The notes: generated by a model not told the origin, from the letters alone. Numbered from the stretch's first letter, positions 1 through 10,619 are shown. The stretch is DNA of 64,000 nucleotides from Hanleya hanleyi (GCA_036873755.1 JAVTVY010020510.1:1-64000); one strand, 5' to 3'. A program made the numbers and translations.

Positions 1-295
1 TTGTGTGTTTTATTCCTAATGCATCTGAAGATTCAGTGAAACTGAAATCAGTGATGTAGGATGGGGCCAAAATATCACCCATCAAGGTTAGAATGCAAGC
101 GCACTATAGTAAAAAATAGAGAGCCAATGAAATCAGCCCACAGACCAAGTACGTGTATTTGGTCTAGGTTTGGAGCGGGCATTTCATTGAGGTACGTGTA
201 TACGGTGAGTGAAGAGACTCGTTCAACACGTATAGATTATGACTATAAGTTCTTTGTATTCTCCGAACCTTGCCGAAAGGGAGACCGTTTGACAG
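1..295. other. No gene or repeat recognised
   Basis: Short open frames occur on both strands, but none shows a recognisable domain, splice context or repeat relationship to the rest of the window. Confidence 0.5.
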
Positions 296-299
296 GTGA

Positions 300-560
300 C
301 CTTTTGATCCGCGCGTGCGCACTGCCGGGGATGACGCGCACTTCCGGACAACCCGCGTGATGACGCGCGCGTCGCTCGCGCTGGGGGGCGCCGGGGCGGG
401 GCCGCGCCGGGAAAAACAAACTCTTCTGGGTTTGGAGGATGAACATACGGACGTCTAAGGGGAAACATTAAGAACTCTTCTATGTTTGGAGGTAGTTTTA
501 GTGAAAAACCCGGAAGTGACGTCACAACCCCCACGTGACCTGCGTATATACTCCTGTAAA
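300..560. promoter_or_regulatory. CpG-rich promoter-like segment
   Basis: This is an unusually GC- and CpG-rich island in AT-rich surroundings. It contains an NRF1-like GCGCGTGCGCAC (311-322), an Sp1-type GGGGCGGGGCC (393-403), an ETS site CCGGAAGT (510-517) overlapping a full CRE TGACGTCA (517-524), and an E-box CACGTGAC (532-539). Such combinations are typical of CpG-island promoters, but no downstream coding exon can be identified. It could equally be a relic of a virus-like element, because CRE and NRF1-like motifs also fill the terminal repeats at 46.8-56.3 kb. Confidence 0.4.
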
Positions 561-751
561 ATAGAGCCGATTTTATTTCTTTGGAGGGGCAAGGTCAATA
601 GGACTTGCGCTTTTTATACTACTAAACTGTGAAGTAGATTACATCTTACATAGGCCTTAAGGCCGTAATATGCATATGAAGTATTCTGGGGCATGGTCAG
701 TACTTCCCAATTTTCCCTTCGTCTACTACTCGCCGATTTTTTATTTTTTTA

Positions 752-755
<4 letters not shown>

Positions 756-784
<29 letters not shown>
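756..784. repeat. (TTA)n microsatellite
   Basis: A run of TTA/ATT trinucleotides preceded by T-rich sequence. The reading frames through it are artefacts. Confidence 0.9.
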
Positions 785-1430
785 GGCGGCGGGTATTCGA
801 AGCTCGAAGTCAGAAAATTGCCAAACTTCAAAAATTCAGATCTCATCAACCAGAACGTCTTATGTGCTCACAGTTATTGACAATATCGTAAAATATGTAT
901 ACTTGCTAACCTTAGTTGGATTCGTCATGAAATCATTTAGGAATAAGTAATTCGGGCACTTTTTGTGACATAGCAAAACGAAGATGACAGCCGTTTCCCT
1001 TTTCGCTGCGATGGTTTACACGAAAAACCGGCTCAGTTATAAAAATCCATATCTCCGTAAATATGAAATGTCCAAACTTTTCACGTCAAGACAATATTCT
1101 CTTATATGTGTACTTCCTATTTCCCGCAGGAATTTATGCAATATAAATTCTTTCCGCAATAAACTTACAATTTACTGGTAATGGTAACGAAATTCTCCGT
1201 CTCAATTTGAGCTGGATATGAAAACGCACTGAGTCACACGTGCACTGGCAACAATTCGCAACAGTGTAATGAAATGTGTTCATTTTTTAGGCGCTCATTT
1301 TCTACGACCTATACAGCCAACGTGGTTTATTAATATGCACACACATATGTTTTTCTTATAGTTCATTGGCTGAACACCCTCTGTTTTGCCACACCCACCC
1401 CACGTGGGTGTATGGGAGGGAGAAATTCAT
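785..1430. other. No gene recognised
   Basis: AT-rich unique-looking sequence. Only short open frames without recognisable motifs are seen. Confidence 0.5.
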
Positions 1431-1522
1431 TTACCGTCACACCCCAGAAACAGAAAACCGCTGGGGTGTCGACACCATAACACCAGGAAGAGCCAGGAAA
1501 CATGTGTGTGTGTGCCGTTGGC

Positions 1523-1943
1523 CGAAATCATTAGCTTGATAGTTTAGTGTTTTCATTTCATCCATGTGGTATACTGAAGACGGGATTTATACCGATGGAA
1601 ATATCTGTGAATTTCGAAAAAATCCGTGACAAGCCAAGAAACAGAAAACCGCTGGGATGTCGACACCAAACCAGGGAGCATGTGTGTGCCGCTGACCAAA
1701 ATCATTAGCTTCATAGTTTAGTGCGTTCATTTCATCCATGTGATATACTGAACACCGGATTTACCGATGGAAATATCTGTGAATTTCGAAAAAATATATA
1801 TGGAAATGAGATTCGTGGTGATACCCATATTTTTTTAGGATACGAATGCATTGTGATGAAGGCTTCATGGTGTGTTATACCCACCTAGGAAAAAAATAGC
1901 CCCCAGATATGCATCAAACGCCCGGGAGTATGGAATATAGGTA
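1523..1943. repeat. Tandem-duplicated ~720-bp unit, copy 1 (left part)
   Basis: This sequence recurs at 3,135-3,560 with a few substitutions and small indels. It continues, beyond the MITE inserted at 1,944-2,832, into 2,833-3,139. A diverged extra piece of the unit also lies within 1,440-1,900, where the 'AAACCGCTGGG' and 'CCGATGGAAATATCTGTGAA' motifs occur twice. No coding content is seen. Confidence 0.8.
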
Positions 1944-2832
1944 GCATGACTGCCCGGTTATTGGACACTATTTATGAATGAGAGTCTGCAGGTCGGCCAT
2001 GCGACCACGTATGGCCGAGAAAGTAACACTGGATTAAAGACTACATCTTTAGTGATAAATCGTCATAAAAAAATATTGAAGAAAAAATACGGGGGAAGAC
2101 TGGGAATAGTTGAAACGCAGGGACCATCCACGGTATGAAAATGCAAGTTTGCGCCCAGTTATTGGACACTTTTTCAGTGATGGATTTGTTTGAAACTAAT
2201 CCACTTATTTTCAAATTGTTTGCCCCACAGTCTTTAGTAAACCCCCAAGAATATTTAAACATGAATCCGCACTGTAGCCCACAAATGGGTTTTGGAATAG
2301 CGTCGAATATTGAACCCGGTCCCAAATTTCGCAGTTTTTGGGAGTGTCCATTATCCTTGGCTGTCAATCAATGCTATTGCCAGTGTGAGCCACATGTCGT
2401 GCTATCGTAAACTGGTTGCTCCCAGTATTCTTCTATTTTTAGACCGAGTGGCGGGTAGAAATATACATCGTCTGCCAAACGCCTGTCGCGTTGCACACCG
2501 AGATTCAGACTGAAGATTCTCTATATTTGTGGGAACATTTTCAGTTAAATTTCGTTGAATTTAATCAAACCTGCAATCAGGAATAATACTGAGAAACTGG
2601 AGGAAATTTTCTGACGCATTTTTTTACCCAAATTTGTGACACTATTTCCGACCCGCACGAGGGCTAAACGTGCACAAATTCCGTGAGTAAACAGAAATTT
2701 ATTAGCATGTCTTTGTAACTCAACTGTAAATTTAAATTTGTATTGCAGTTGTCATGTAATATTCCCAGAAAATAGCCCCGCTGGGTCTAGGTGTCCAATA
2801 ATAGGGCCTGTCCAATAACCGGGCAGTCATGC
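1944..2832. mobile_element. 889-bp TA-target MITE with an empty site in the same window
   Basis: The ends are a perfect 24-bp terminal inverted repeat starting GCATGACTGCCCGG. It is flanked by TA at 1,942-1,943 and 2,833-2,834. The second copy of the host duplication (around 3,559-3,560) carries the uninterrupted sequence with a single TA, so the insertion boundaries are read directly. No transposase frame is present. A TA duplication suggests mobilisation by a Tc1/mariner/pogo-type transposase, which is inference. The interior repeats the phrase 'GTTATTGGACAC' near 2,158. Confidence 0.9.
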
Positions 2833-3139
2833 TATACATCTGGACTAAACTCTTTTATCAGGTAAGCTAGACTTTAGTACTATACTTGCGTTGAAACCCA
2901 TGCAGACAACCTATTCAAATTTCAATGCATTGGCAACATAGCGTCGCACGAAATATACGCGCCCCTGTTGACCAGGATTTGACAATTTGAAGACAATTTT
3001 CTAGCGGGGTGTATACTCTTCTTTTTGTGGACGCTAAATATAGGGGAGAAAATGGCAACATTGTGACCAAACCATAACAGTTGACAGCTGTAAAAATAGA
3101 TACCGTGGCATAAAATGAGAGAGAACATTTCAATCTGCC
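2833..3139. repeat. Tandem-duplicated unit, copy 1 (right part)
   Basis: Matches 3,559-3,910 except for two insertions present only in the second copy, near 3,705-3,727 and 3,760-3,783. The minus-strand frames of 68-90 codons here are open in both copies, but the indels shift or lengthen them, so coding is unlikely. Confidence 0.8.
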
Positions 3140-3912
3140 ATGGCCGTTATCATTAGCTTGATAGTTTAGTGTTTTCATTTCATCCATGTGGTAAACTGAA
3201 GACGGGATTTATACCGATGGAAATATCTGTGAATTTCGAAAAAATCCGTGACAAGCCAAGAAACAGAAAACCGCTGGGATGTCGACACCAAACCAGGGAG
3301 CATGTGTGTGCCGCTGACCAAAATCATTAGCTTCATAGTTTAGTGCGTTCATTTCATCCATGTGGTATACTGAACACCGGATTTACCGATGGAAATATCT
3401 GTGAATTTCGAAAAAATATATATGGAATGAGATTCGTGATACCCATATTTTTTTAGGATACGAATGCATGGTGATGAAGGCTTCATGGTGTGTTATACTC
3501 ACCTAGGAAAAAACAGCCCCCAGACATGCATCAAACGCCCGGGAGTATGGAATATAGGTATACATCTGGACTAAACTCTTTTATCAGGTAAGCTAGACTT
3601 TAGTACTATACTTGCGTTGAAACCCATGCAGACAACCTATTCAAATTTCAATGCATTGGCAACATAGCGTCGCACGAAATATACGCGCCCCTGTTGACCA
3701 GGATTTTTTTATACTCCCACAACAACAGACAATTTGAAGACAATTTTCTAGCGGGGTGTTTTCTTGAACATAATTGCTGTAATATACTCTTCTTTTTGTG
3801 GACGCTAAATATAGGGGAGAAAATGGCAACATTGTGACCAAACCATAACAGTTGACAGCTGTAAAAATAGATACCGTGGCATAAAATGAGAGAGAACATT
3901 TCAATCTGCCAA
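3135..3912. repeat. Tandem-duplicated unit, copy 2 (holds the empty MITE site)
   Basis: Second copy of the unit at 1,523-3,139 without the MITE. The period is about 720 bp once the 889-bp insert is removed. The continuous sequence across 3,545-3,575 proves the pre-insertion state. Confidence 0.85.
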
Positions 3913-3930
3913 TTTTCGAGATGAAAATTT

Positions 3931-4027
3931 TTTCTTGACGAAATAGAAATGAACGCGAATCTATATTCTACAAAACATTTTTCTTGACGAAATAGAAATG
4001 AACGCGAATCTATATTCTACAAAACAC
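3931..4027. repeat. 49-bp direct tandem duplication
   Basis: Two nearly identical 49-bp units starting at TTCTTGACGAAATAG. Downstream (4,030-4,330) there is no gene. A weak B-box-like GTTCGATTC at about 4,250 is noted among the rejected items. Confidence 0.9.
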
Positions 4028-4329
4028 TAGAAAATATTAGCGTAGGTGAATTTTTTTAGACTCATTTTAGACTGTTTTGTGCTTTCATCGAAAGTGAAAA
4101 CACATCTCGAAAAGTGTGTAGCAGTGTCGATATAAATCTTCAACCTAGATGTAAAATAGATACCGTGGCATAAATTAGAGAGAGCATTTCAGTACACCTC
4201 AAAAAAATGAAACCTGGACGGGTATCCTTCATCTCGAGGGGTCGCAAGTTCGATTCTTGCTTTCATTTTGTGAGTATGTGTTGGACATGTGATCTTTAAA
4301 TTTTATTATCATCAATACACCTAAACGGT

Positions 4330-4990
4330 ATAGTTCAACCACACCCCCAGCCCAACCGATGCCCCCTCCCCTAAGCTTCACTTTGATACCTCACTCGACC
4401 CCATCGGACCCTTTTATCTAGGGACTACTTTTTCTCCGCGGAGGCGACCGCATCACCGCCAGACATGACCTCATCCCCGCGGAGGAATACACAGGTCAAA
4501 GGTTAACCGAACTATAGTCGTACATACTTGGCACACAGCCAAGGATGATGTCAATAGCCGCCATCTTAAACCCACCACCCACCCACCACCACAGCCGCCA
4601 TCTTAAACCCACCACCCACCACCACCACAGCCGCCATCTTAAACCCACCACCCACCACCACCACAGCCGCGATCTTAAACCCACCACCCACCACCACCAC
4701 AGCCGCCATCTTAAACCCACCACCCACCACCACCACAACCGCCATCTTAAACCCACCACACACCACCACCACAGCCGCCATCTTAAACCCACCACCCACC
4801 CACCACCACAGCCGCCATCTTAAACCCACCACCCACCACCACCACAGCCGCCATCTTAAACCCACCACCCACCACCACCACACCCCATGTGACACAATAC
4901 TCGCTTCTGATTGGCTGTCGCGTGACGTCACAGAGGTCATATGCAAATTTCTGAGGTCAACTCCACTTTAAATACGCTTTGTATACTACT
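4330..4990. mobile_element. Solo terminal inverted repeat of a virus-like element
   Basis: The order of blocks matches the outermost part of the right arm of the 46.8-56.3 kb element: 'TTTGATACCTCACTCGACCC', 'GACTACTTTTTCTCCGCGG', 'GACCGCATCACCGCCAGAC', 'AGGTCAAAGGTTA', 'TTGGCACACAGCC', then 'ATATGCAAATTTCTGAGGTC'. It ends in ...TATACTACT (4,982-4,990), and that element ends in CATACTACT. No partner arm lies nearby, so it appears to be a solo arm or a truncated relative. It differs by carrying a YY1-like array and a CTGATTGG/CRE/ATGCAAAT cluster. The upstream edge is approximate. Confidence 0.65.
4556..4885. repeat. ~37-bp tandem array with a YY1-like site per unit
   Basis: Nine units of about 36-37 bp. 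Each opens with CCGCCATCTT, the reverse complement of the YY1 core AAGATGGCGG, followed by a CCACCACC-rich spacer. Eight units keep the core and one reads CCGCGATCTT. Open frames on both strands (His/Pro-rich and Trp/Val-rich) arise from the repeat and are not credible proteins. Confidence 0.85.
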
Positions 4991-6600
4991 TTCCACAATT
5001 GACTATCCAGACGTGAGCATACAAAGTGACAAAGCATCCCCAGGACAATGCCTCGAGGAATACAACAACAAGGGAAATGTCCAGTGATTTCATTCACTAT
5101 ATAGTCCTATTCACGAGGGATTTAGTCCACCCTATCCTGGTGTGGTAGTTCTAACTTTTTGTCTGTGATCTTGAATGCAAGCACAGCACTCATATCAGTG
5201 ATACACTATAGCACTCGGAAACTGATGATTCATACCCCGTGAATACTATATACCGATAGTGTTATTCCTTATTGATTTAGAATGTTTGCTTACTAACTCA
5301 AAGGTTTGAGAGTGCCTTATGATATGGACTGGACAAAAGCATCCTAAGAAATGGGATGGATTATTTCTCAACAGAAGGGAACTTATATCATTAGATTAAA
5401 TAATTTTTCTTAATTGTGCAAATGTCTGAGAGTAAAAGAATAAAATTTAAAGTATTTCTCCTATATATACCTATTCATTTTATTGCTTTACCTAGCAGTG
5501 ACGCTCATATGTTCCCTGTTCATACCGGTCATTATATTGTAACAACGGTTGCCATCGATTATTGAAGCCTTGGGCCGAACTCTATAAGAATTGGTACATT
5601 TTCTATTGTGAAGATAAAAAGACACGATACCATTTGATCTTTTGTTGTGTTCTGGTTGATAATTTAGAGTAAAGCCAAACTAATCCAGTGTGGTTAGTAA
5701 TATGATCGGTTACCAATAAAGCACACAGAAGAACGAATGACCAATTAAAATGGGTGCGCTTTTCGGTCAGATAAACATGGGATTTGGTTCGCATGGACGA
5801 CACAAAATAAAATGACAATTTGTTTTGACCAAACGTCGAGCAAAAACTGAAGGACTGAAGTGGATAGATGCAGTAAGAAAGCGCCTACTTGTATTATTAT
5901 CGATGCTGAGCCCTCCTGCAGACAATTTTACACACCCTCTTGAATTTGTCTTAAAAAAGCTAAAAATATGCCTCATAGCTACGAAAATGTATATATTCGT
6001 TGAAAGAATATTTCTCAAAGATTCCATATATATAAATTTGTTAGCTGTAAACGTATTCGTTGTGAAGATATTCGGATTTTAACAAAATTAATTTGTAAAA
6101 TTAGCCTTCTTTTTAAGATGGCTATTTCCAGTAAAGTATTCCACTTATCGTAAAATACATCATCATTTCCGATAGAAGACAACTCTAACAGAAAATCCGT
6201 GTCGCAGTTCTATAAGTTTTGGTCTAGTTCTTATTCTATTGACTTTTATGATTGGCACATGATAATAACTGACGTATTTAAAATGTTATAACATGGACAA
6301 TGTATTCAGAACATCTATGAAAAGATTGTTTATCGGAAAAGGATCTTGTATCTTTTGATGGGTAAATGGCCCCGCAGGTCAAGTGCAATACAGAGTATGT
6401 TTATAGAAAGAAATATGAAGTGTTTTTGCCTCAAAATTGGCGATTTTGAACGAATACACTAATTCAAAGCCCTGTTATTCGAGAATGATGAGACTCAGTG
6501 CCTTGGAAATTTTCTGAGTATACAATATAATATTGTACTTCATGCAAACTGAACAATTTCTTGTATATGCAATATTTTATTTTTTGGCACTTCTACCGCA
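4991..6600. other. No gene recognised
   Basis: AT-rich sequence with short open frames (for example near 5.6-6.1 kb on both strands) that overlap each other and lack recognisable domains. Nothing is supported here. Confidence 0.5.
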
Positions 6601-6677
6601 CCTGTTCTGGGGTCATTTATCCATCTAAACATACGTGGTCATTTGACCACATTAAAATAGGGACGCACCAGAACAGG
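6601..6677. repeat. Short foldback
   Basis: Inverted 10-bp ends CCTGTTCTGG/CCAGAACAGG enclose a perfect internal palindrome GTGGTCATTTGACCAC (6,636-6,651). It is probably a minimal foldback remnant. Confidence 0.6.
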
Positions 6678-6907
6678 TATGAACCTGATTTGTACGTGTG
6701 TATGTACCAGAAAATCCCCGGTTGCTGTAACCTTATCTTTCTCACACTATGAACGTGAATTCCTTTGAAGACATATAGCAATTATATAATAACCACTACG
6801 TAATTTTGGAGTACTGGCATTATCGTCCTGGCTGGCGCTCCTTGCAAATCCGCAGTAACATGTTCGGTCTCTTCTTCCAGTTGACAGTCACTATCATCTG
6901 AGCCCGA

Positions 6908-7036
6908 CTCCGACAGTTCTGGAATATCACCGTTGTCGTGAATGTTATCACTCCGACAGTTCTGGAATATCACCGTTGTCGTGAATGTTATCACTCCGAC
7001 AGTTCTGGAATATCACCGTTGTCGTGAATGTCATCA
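6908..7036. repeat. 43-bp minisatellite, 3 units
   Basis: Units begin at 6,908, 6,951 and 6,994 with CTCCGACAGTTCTGGAATAT. The last differs from the second by one base near its end. It abuts the large 21-bp array. Confidence 0.9.
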
Positions 7037-7093
7037 CTCCGTTTCTGCCTGAGATACTCTCGGTTTATCACTCTGGATACGTTTTCGTCCCAT

Positions 7094-8702
7094 TATGAAA
7101 TTGCTGTGTGTGCTGGTTAAATTGCTGTGTGTGCTGGTTAAATTGCTGTGTGTGCTGGTTAAATTGCTGTGTGTGCTGGTTAAATTGCTGTGTGTGCTGG
7201 TTAAATTGCTGTGTGTGCTGGTTAAATTGCTGTGTGTGCTGGTTAAATTGCTGTGTGTACTGGTTAAATTGCTGTGTGTGCTGGTTAAATTGCTGTGTGT
7301 ACTGGTTAAATTGCTGTGTGCTGGTTAAATTGCTGTGTGTGCTGGTTAAATTGCTGTGTGTGCTGGTTAAATTGCTGTGTGTGCTGGTTAAATTGCTGTG
7401 TGTGCTGGTTAAATTGCTGTGTGTGCTGGTTAAATTGCTGTGTGTGCTGGTTAAATTGCTGTGTGTGCTGGTTAAATTGCTGTGTGTGCTGGTTAAATTG
7501 CTGTGTGTAAATTGCTGTGTGCTGGTTAAATTGCTGTGTGTGCTGGTGTGTGCTGGTTAAATGCTGTGTGCTGGTTAAATTGCTGTGTGTGCTGGTTAAA
7601 TTGCTGTGTGTGCTGGTTAAATTGCTGTGTGTGCTGGTTAAATTGCTGTGTGCTGGTTAAATTGCTGTGTGCTGGTTAAATTGCTGTGTGTGCTGGTTAA
7701 ATTGCTGTGTGTGCTGGTTAAATTGCTGTGTGTGCTGGTTAAATTGCTGGTTAAATTGCTGTGTGTACTGGTTAAATTGCTGTGTGTACTGGTTAAATTG
7801 CTGTGTGTGCTGGTTAAATTGCTGTGTGTGCTGGTTAAATTGCTGTGTGTGCTGGTTAAATTGCTGTGTGTACTGGTTAAATTGCTGTGTGTGCTGGTTA
7901 AATTGCTGTGTGTACTGGTTAAATTGCTGTGTGCTGGTTAAATTGCTGTGTGTGCTGGTTAAATTGCTGTGTGTGCTGGTTAAATTGCTGTGTGTGCTGG
8001 TTAAATTGCTGTGTGTACTGGTTAAATTGCTGTGTGTACTGGTTAAATTGCTGTGTGTGCTGGTTAAATTGCTGTGTGTGCTGGTTAAATTGCTGTGTGT
8101 GCTGGTTAAATTGCTGTGTGTGCTGGTTAAATTGCTGTGTGTGCTGGTTAAATTGCTGTGTGCTGGTTAAATTGCTGTGTGCTGGTTAAATTGCTGTGTG
8201 TGCTGGTTAAATTGCTGTGTGTGCTGGTTAAATTGCTGTGTGTGCTGGTTAAATTGCTGTGTGTGCTGGTTAAATTGCTGTGTGTGCTGGTTAAATTGCT
8301 GTGTGCTGGTTAAATTGCTGTGTGTGCTGGTTAAATTGCTGTGTGTGCTGGTTAAATTGCTGTGTGCTGGTTAAATTGCTGTGTGTGCTGGTTAAATTGC
8401 TGTGTGTGCTGGTTAAATTGCTGTGTGTACTGGTTAAATTGCTGTGTGTACTGGTTAAATTGCTGTGTGTACTGGTTAAATTGCTGTGTGTGCTGGTTAA
8501 ATTGCTGTGTGTGCTGGTTAAATTGCTGTGTGCTGGTTAAATTGCTGTGTGTGCTGGTTAAATTGCTGTGTGTGCTGGTTAAATTGCTGTGTGTGCTGGT
8601 TAAATTGCTGTGTGCTGGTTAAATTGCTGTGTGTGCTGGTTAAATTGCTGTGTGCTGGTTAAATTGCTGTGTGTGCTGGTTAAATTGCTGTGTGCTGGTT
8701 GT
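7094..8702. repeat. ~1.6-kb minisatellite, 21-bp unit with 19-bp variants
   Basis: Roughly 77 units of AAATTGCTGTGTGTGCTGGTT. Two variant types are interspersed: a 19-bp form missing one GT, and a G-to-A form reading GTGTACTGG. Irregular truncations occur at about 7,508-7,570 and 7,740. Because 21 is a multiple of three the array stays open in all forward frames, and each 19-bp unit shifts the frame. The Leu/Cys/Val-rich 'proteins' are therefore artefacts. No promoter or conserved flank supports transcription. Confidence 0.97.
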
Positions 8703-8741
8703 AGAAGACGTTTTAGCTCTTATAGTTTACTTTATTTGAAT

Positions 8742-8990
8742 CATTGTACGTACAATATACCGTATATATATTGTACGTACAATATACCGTATATATATTG
8801 TACGTACAATATACCGTATATATATTGTACGTACAATATACCGTATATATATTGTACGTACAATATACCGTATATATATTGCACGTACAATATACCGTAT
8901 ATATATTGTACGTACAATATACCGTATATATATTGTACGTACAATATACCGTATATATATTGTACGTACAATATACCGTATATATATTTT
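8742..8990. repeat. 27-bp AT-rich palindromic minisatellite, ~9 units
   Basis: Each unit contains the palindrome TTGTACGTACAA followed by TATACCGTATATATA. One unit has GCACGTAC instead of GTACGTAC. Both strands remain open because of the multiple-of-three period. Confidence 0.95.
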
Positions 8991-9950
8991 TTTATGGCTA
9001 ACTTGATCTGATGTAGCGGGGCGTAGGGACAAAACGTATATGTCGTAAGACCGAAAATGAAACAAACGATGTATACAGTATATGACCCCGATAAGCTATA
9101 AAGCAACAGTGTCAGCTCTCAATTTTTTGTCGTTTCAGAGATACATGTAGGTTACCAAGATCGGTGGAGATAAGGATTCCCCCCCCCCCCCTCACAATAT
9201 GATCTTATGGTTGATCGTTATACCTCAAAAAAAAAAATCGTCAACGGACTGGTAGGGTTTAACAGTCTATAATTACATGGACTTTATATTCTCGGGAAGA
9301 TTAAATAAAAAATATATATATCTCACATTCAGTCAAGGGGTTTGATGTGGTATACCGCATATAACTTCGCGTCAAATCATTCATTAGTTTTCAAGGTGAA
9401 ATGTCACTACTATTCAATGATGCCATACAACATCAACATTTTACATTATAATTATAATCAGATAACTGATTGGCGTTCAGATGTAATTAGATTGAAATTG
9501 TGGCTCGAGGCCGGGGCCATAATTAAAATAATTGCAATGTAGTCCAGAACTTTCCCGCCATATTTCTATGCATATTATGATACTTGCTAGTTCTTACAGT
9601 CGAACACAAGCGTCAAATCCTACATTCACTACCCAGCCGTCGTCCATAGAGAATTCTCGCGCCCATACTCGACATATATTACTCTTATTACCCTTATCTA
9701 CAAACATCCGTCAAATAAAAAATATATATACAGCAATCAACAGATTCCAATTGATGCATGATGTTCCTGACGTCAAATCTGAATTACAGATTGGTGCAGC
9801 ATTCTATTTTCCCAATACCCACTGCCATATTGTCATAGATCTGCTAATACACACACTGTACTTCAATAGTTGATACGTTTATAGACTTCTGTATTATTTG
9901 TGTATTTTCCACCTATTATTTTGACACTTGGTCTGTATATAAACTGTTGT
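8991..9950. other. No gene recognised; homopolymer tracts and a short shared repeat
   Basis: Contains a poly-C run (9,180-9,191), a poly-A run (9,228-9,236) and AT-rich sequence. The stretch 9,600-9,665 ('CCGTCGTCCAT' core) is also recognisable at 45,778-45,845, suggesting a shared dispersed repeat of unknown type. Confidence 0.45.
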
Positions 9951-9959
9951 ACTTCTCTG

Positions 9960-10012
9960 TTAACTTTACTCCTGATGATGGTTTGAACACTAAACCGAAA
10001 CACTAAGTCAAA
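9960..10012 (+). other. Hammerhead-like core motif
   Basis: CTGATGA (9,972-9,978), one extra T, then a 5-bp stem GGTTT/AAACC (9,980-9,984 and 9,992-9,996) with a 7-base loop, then GAAA (9,997-10,000). These are the conserved box, helix II and second box of a hammerhead ribozyme, whose copies are often carried by Penelope-like retroelements. The extra T and the lack of an obvious helix I mean it is probably a degenerate relic. 'CTGATGATGG...CCGAAAC' strings also occur at retroelement ends without proven activity. Confidence 0.35.
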
Positions 10013-10351
10013 ATGAATTGTTTGTCATTCTTCAAAGTTCTTACCTTTCTTCACTATACAGCATTCTGTTATCCAAATGAATGTCCAAGTCGTATTCTAG
10101 AATATATCATATCGCAGTCTATTAACTTTGGCAGTCAACTGACTGGGACTGTTCAAATTAACACCGTGAATGTATTGCAATACACGATGTTCATACGGCC
10201 CATATATTAATCTGAATTAGACAGACTCTACGAAACATAGCTTAACATATATTCTCTCACTGTCCGAGAATTATCACCACCTTTCAGAATGATTTCAGAA
10301 AGGACCATACAAAATAATTCAGTGGGATAGGACCTGTACAAACTTTTCTTT

Positions 10352-10615
10352 TTATTTTTCAAAACTCTTGATGAAGAGACCAAGATATAGACAGCCGAAG
10401 AATATCAATCTCATGGCCGGCCAAAGATAATCCTTAGCGCACTTAAACAGTACGTTGTTGAGTGGTAGAAACGAGATAAAGTAGGGCATATAGTACTCGC
10501 TGAATGTTTGGATGTCACCAAATGTTCTCGATACTATGCGCCACATCGACAGAAATATCGTTCCCCAAGCAAAACAAACACTGAGAGACCCGTGGTGCAA
10601 GAAGTCTGCAGTAGA
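10352..10615 (-). CDS. Candidate terminal exon of an unidentified membrane protein
   Basis: A minus-strand open frame of about 86 codons ends at a TAA. It has no ATG at its start but does have a possible acceptor 'CTACTGCAG' at about 10,608, so it would be a last exon. The predicted segment is hydrophobic and aromatic-rich, with two likely membrane-spanning stretches (motifs CFAWGTIFLSMW and LIFFGCLYLGLFI) and a short basic C-terminus KSFEK. Composition looks more protein-like than neighbouring frames. I do not recognise the family, and no companion exon was found upstream. It may be spurious. Confidence 0.28.
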   Translation of the reverse strand, partial: STADFLHHGSLSVCFAWGTIFLSMWRIVSRTFGDIQTFSEYYMPYFISFLPLNNVLFKCAKDYLWPAMRLIFFGCLYLGLFIKSFEK

Positions 10616-10619
10616 CAAT

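Noticed and set aside
4224..4270. tRNA-like 3' half (GTTCGATTC box)
   Set aside because: Only a T-arm-like stretch; no A box or acceptor pairing found.
4496..4946. His/Pro-rich and Trp/Val/Gly-rich open frames on both strands
   Set aside because: Generated by the ~37-bp array; composition follows the repeat.
6782..6994. Acidic minus-strand frame resembling the N-terminus of a piggyBac-type protein
   Set aside because: Half of it is the 43-bp tandem array; no catalytic-domain sequence nearby.
7095..8702. Long Leu/Cys/Val-rich open frames (64-167 codons)
   Set aside because: Pure products of the 21-bp tandem array; each 19-bp unit breaks the frame, and no flank supports a gene.
8727..9106. 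Tyr/Ile-rich frames on both strands
   Set aside because: 27-bp array artefact.
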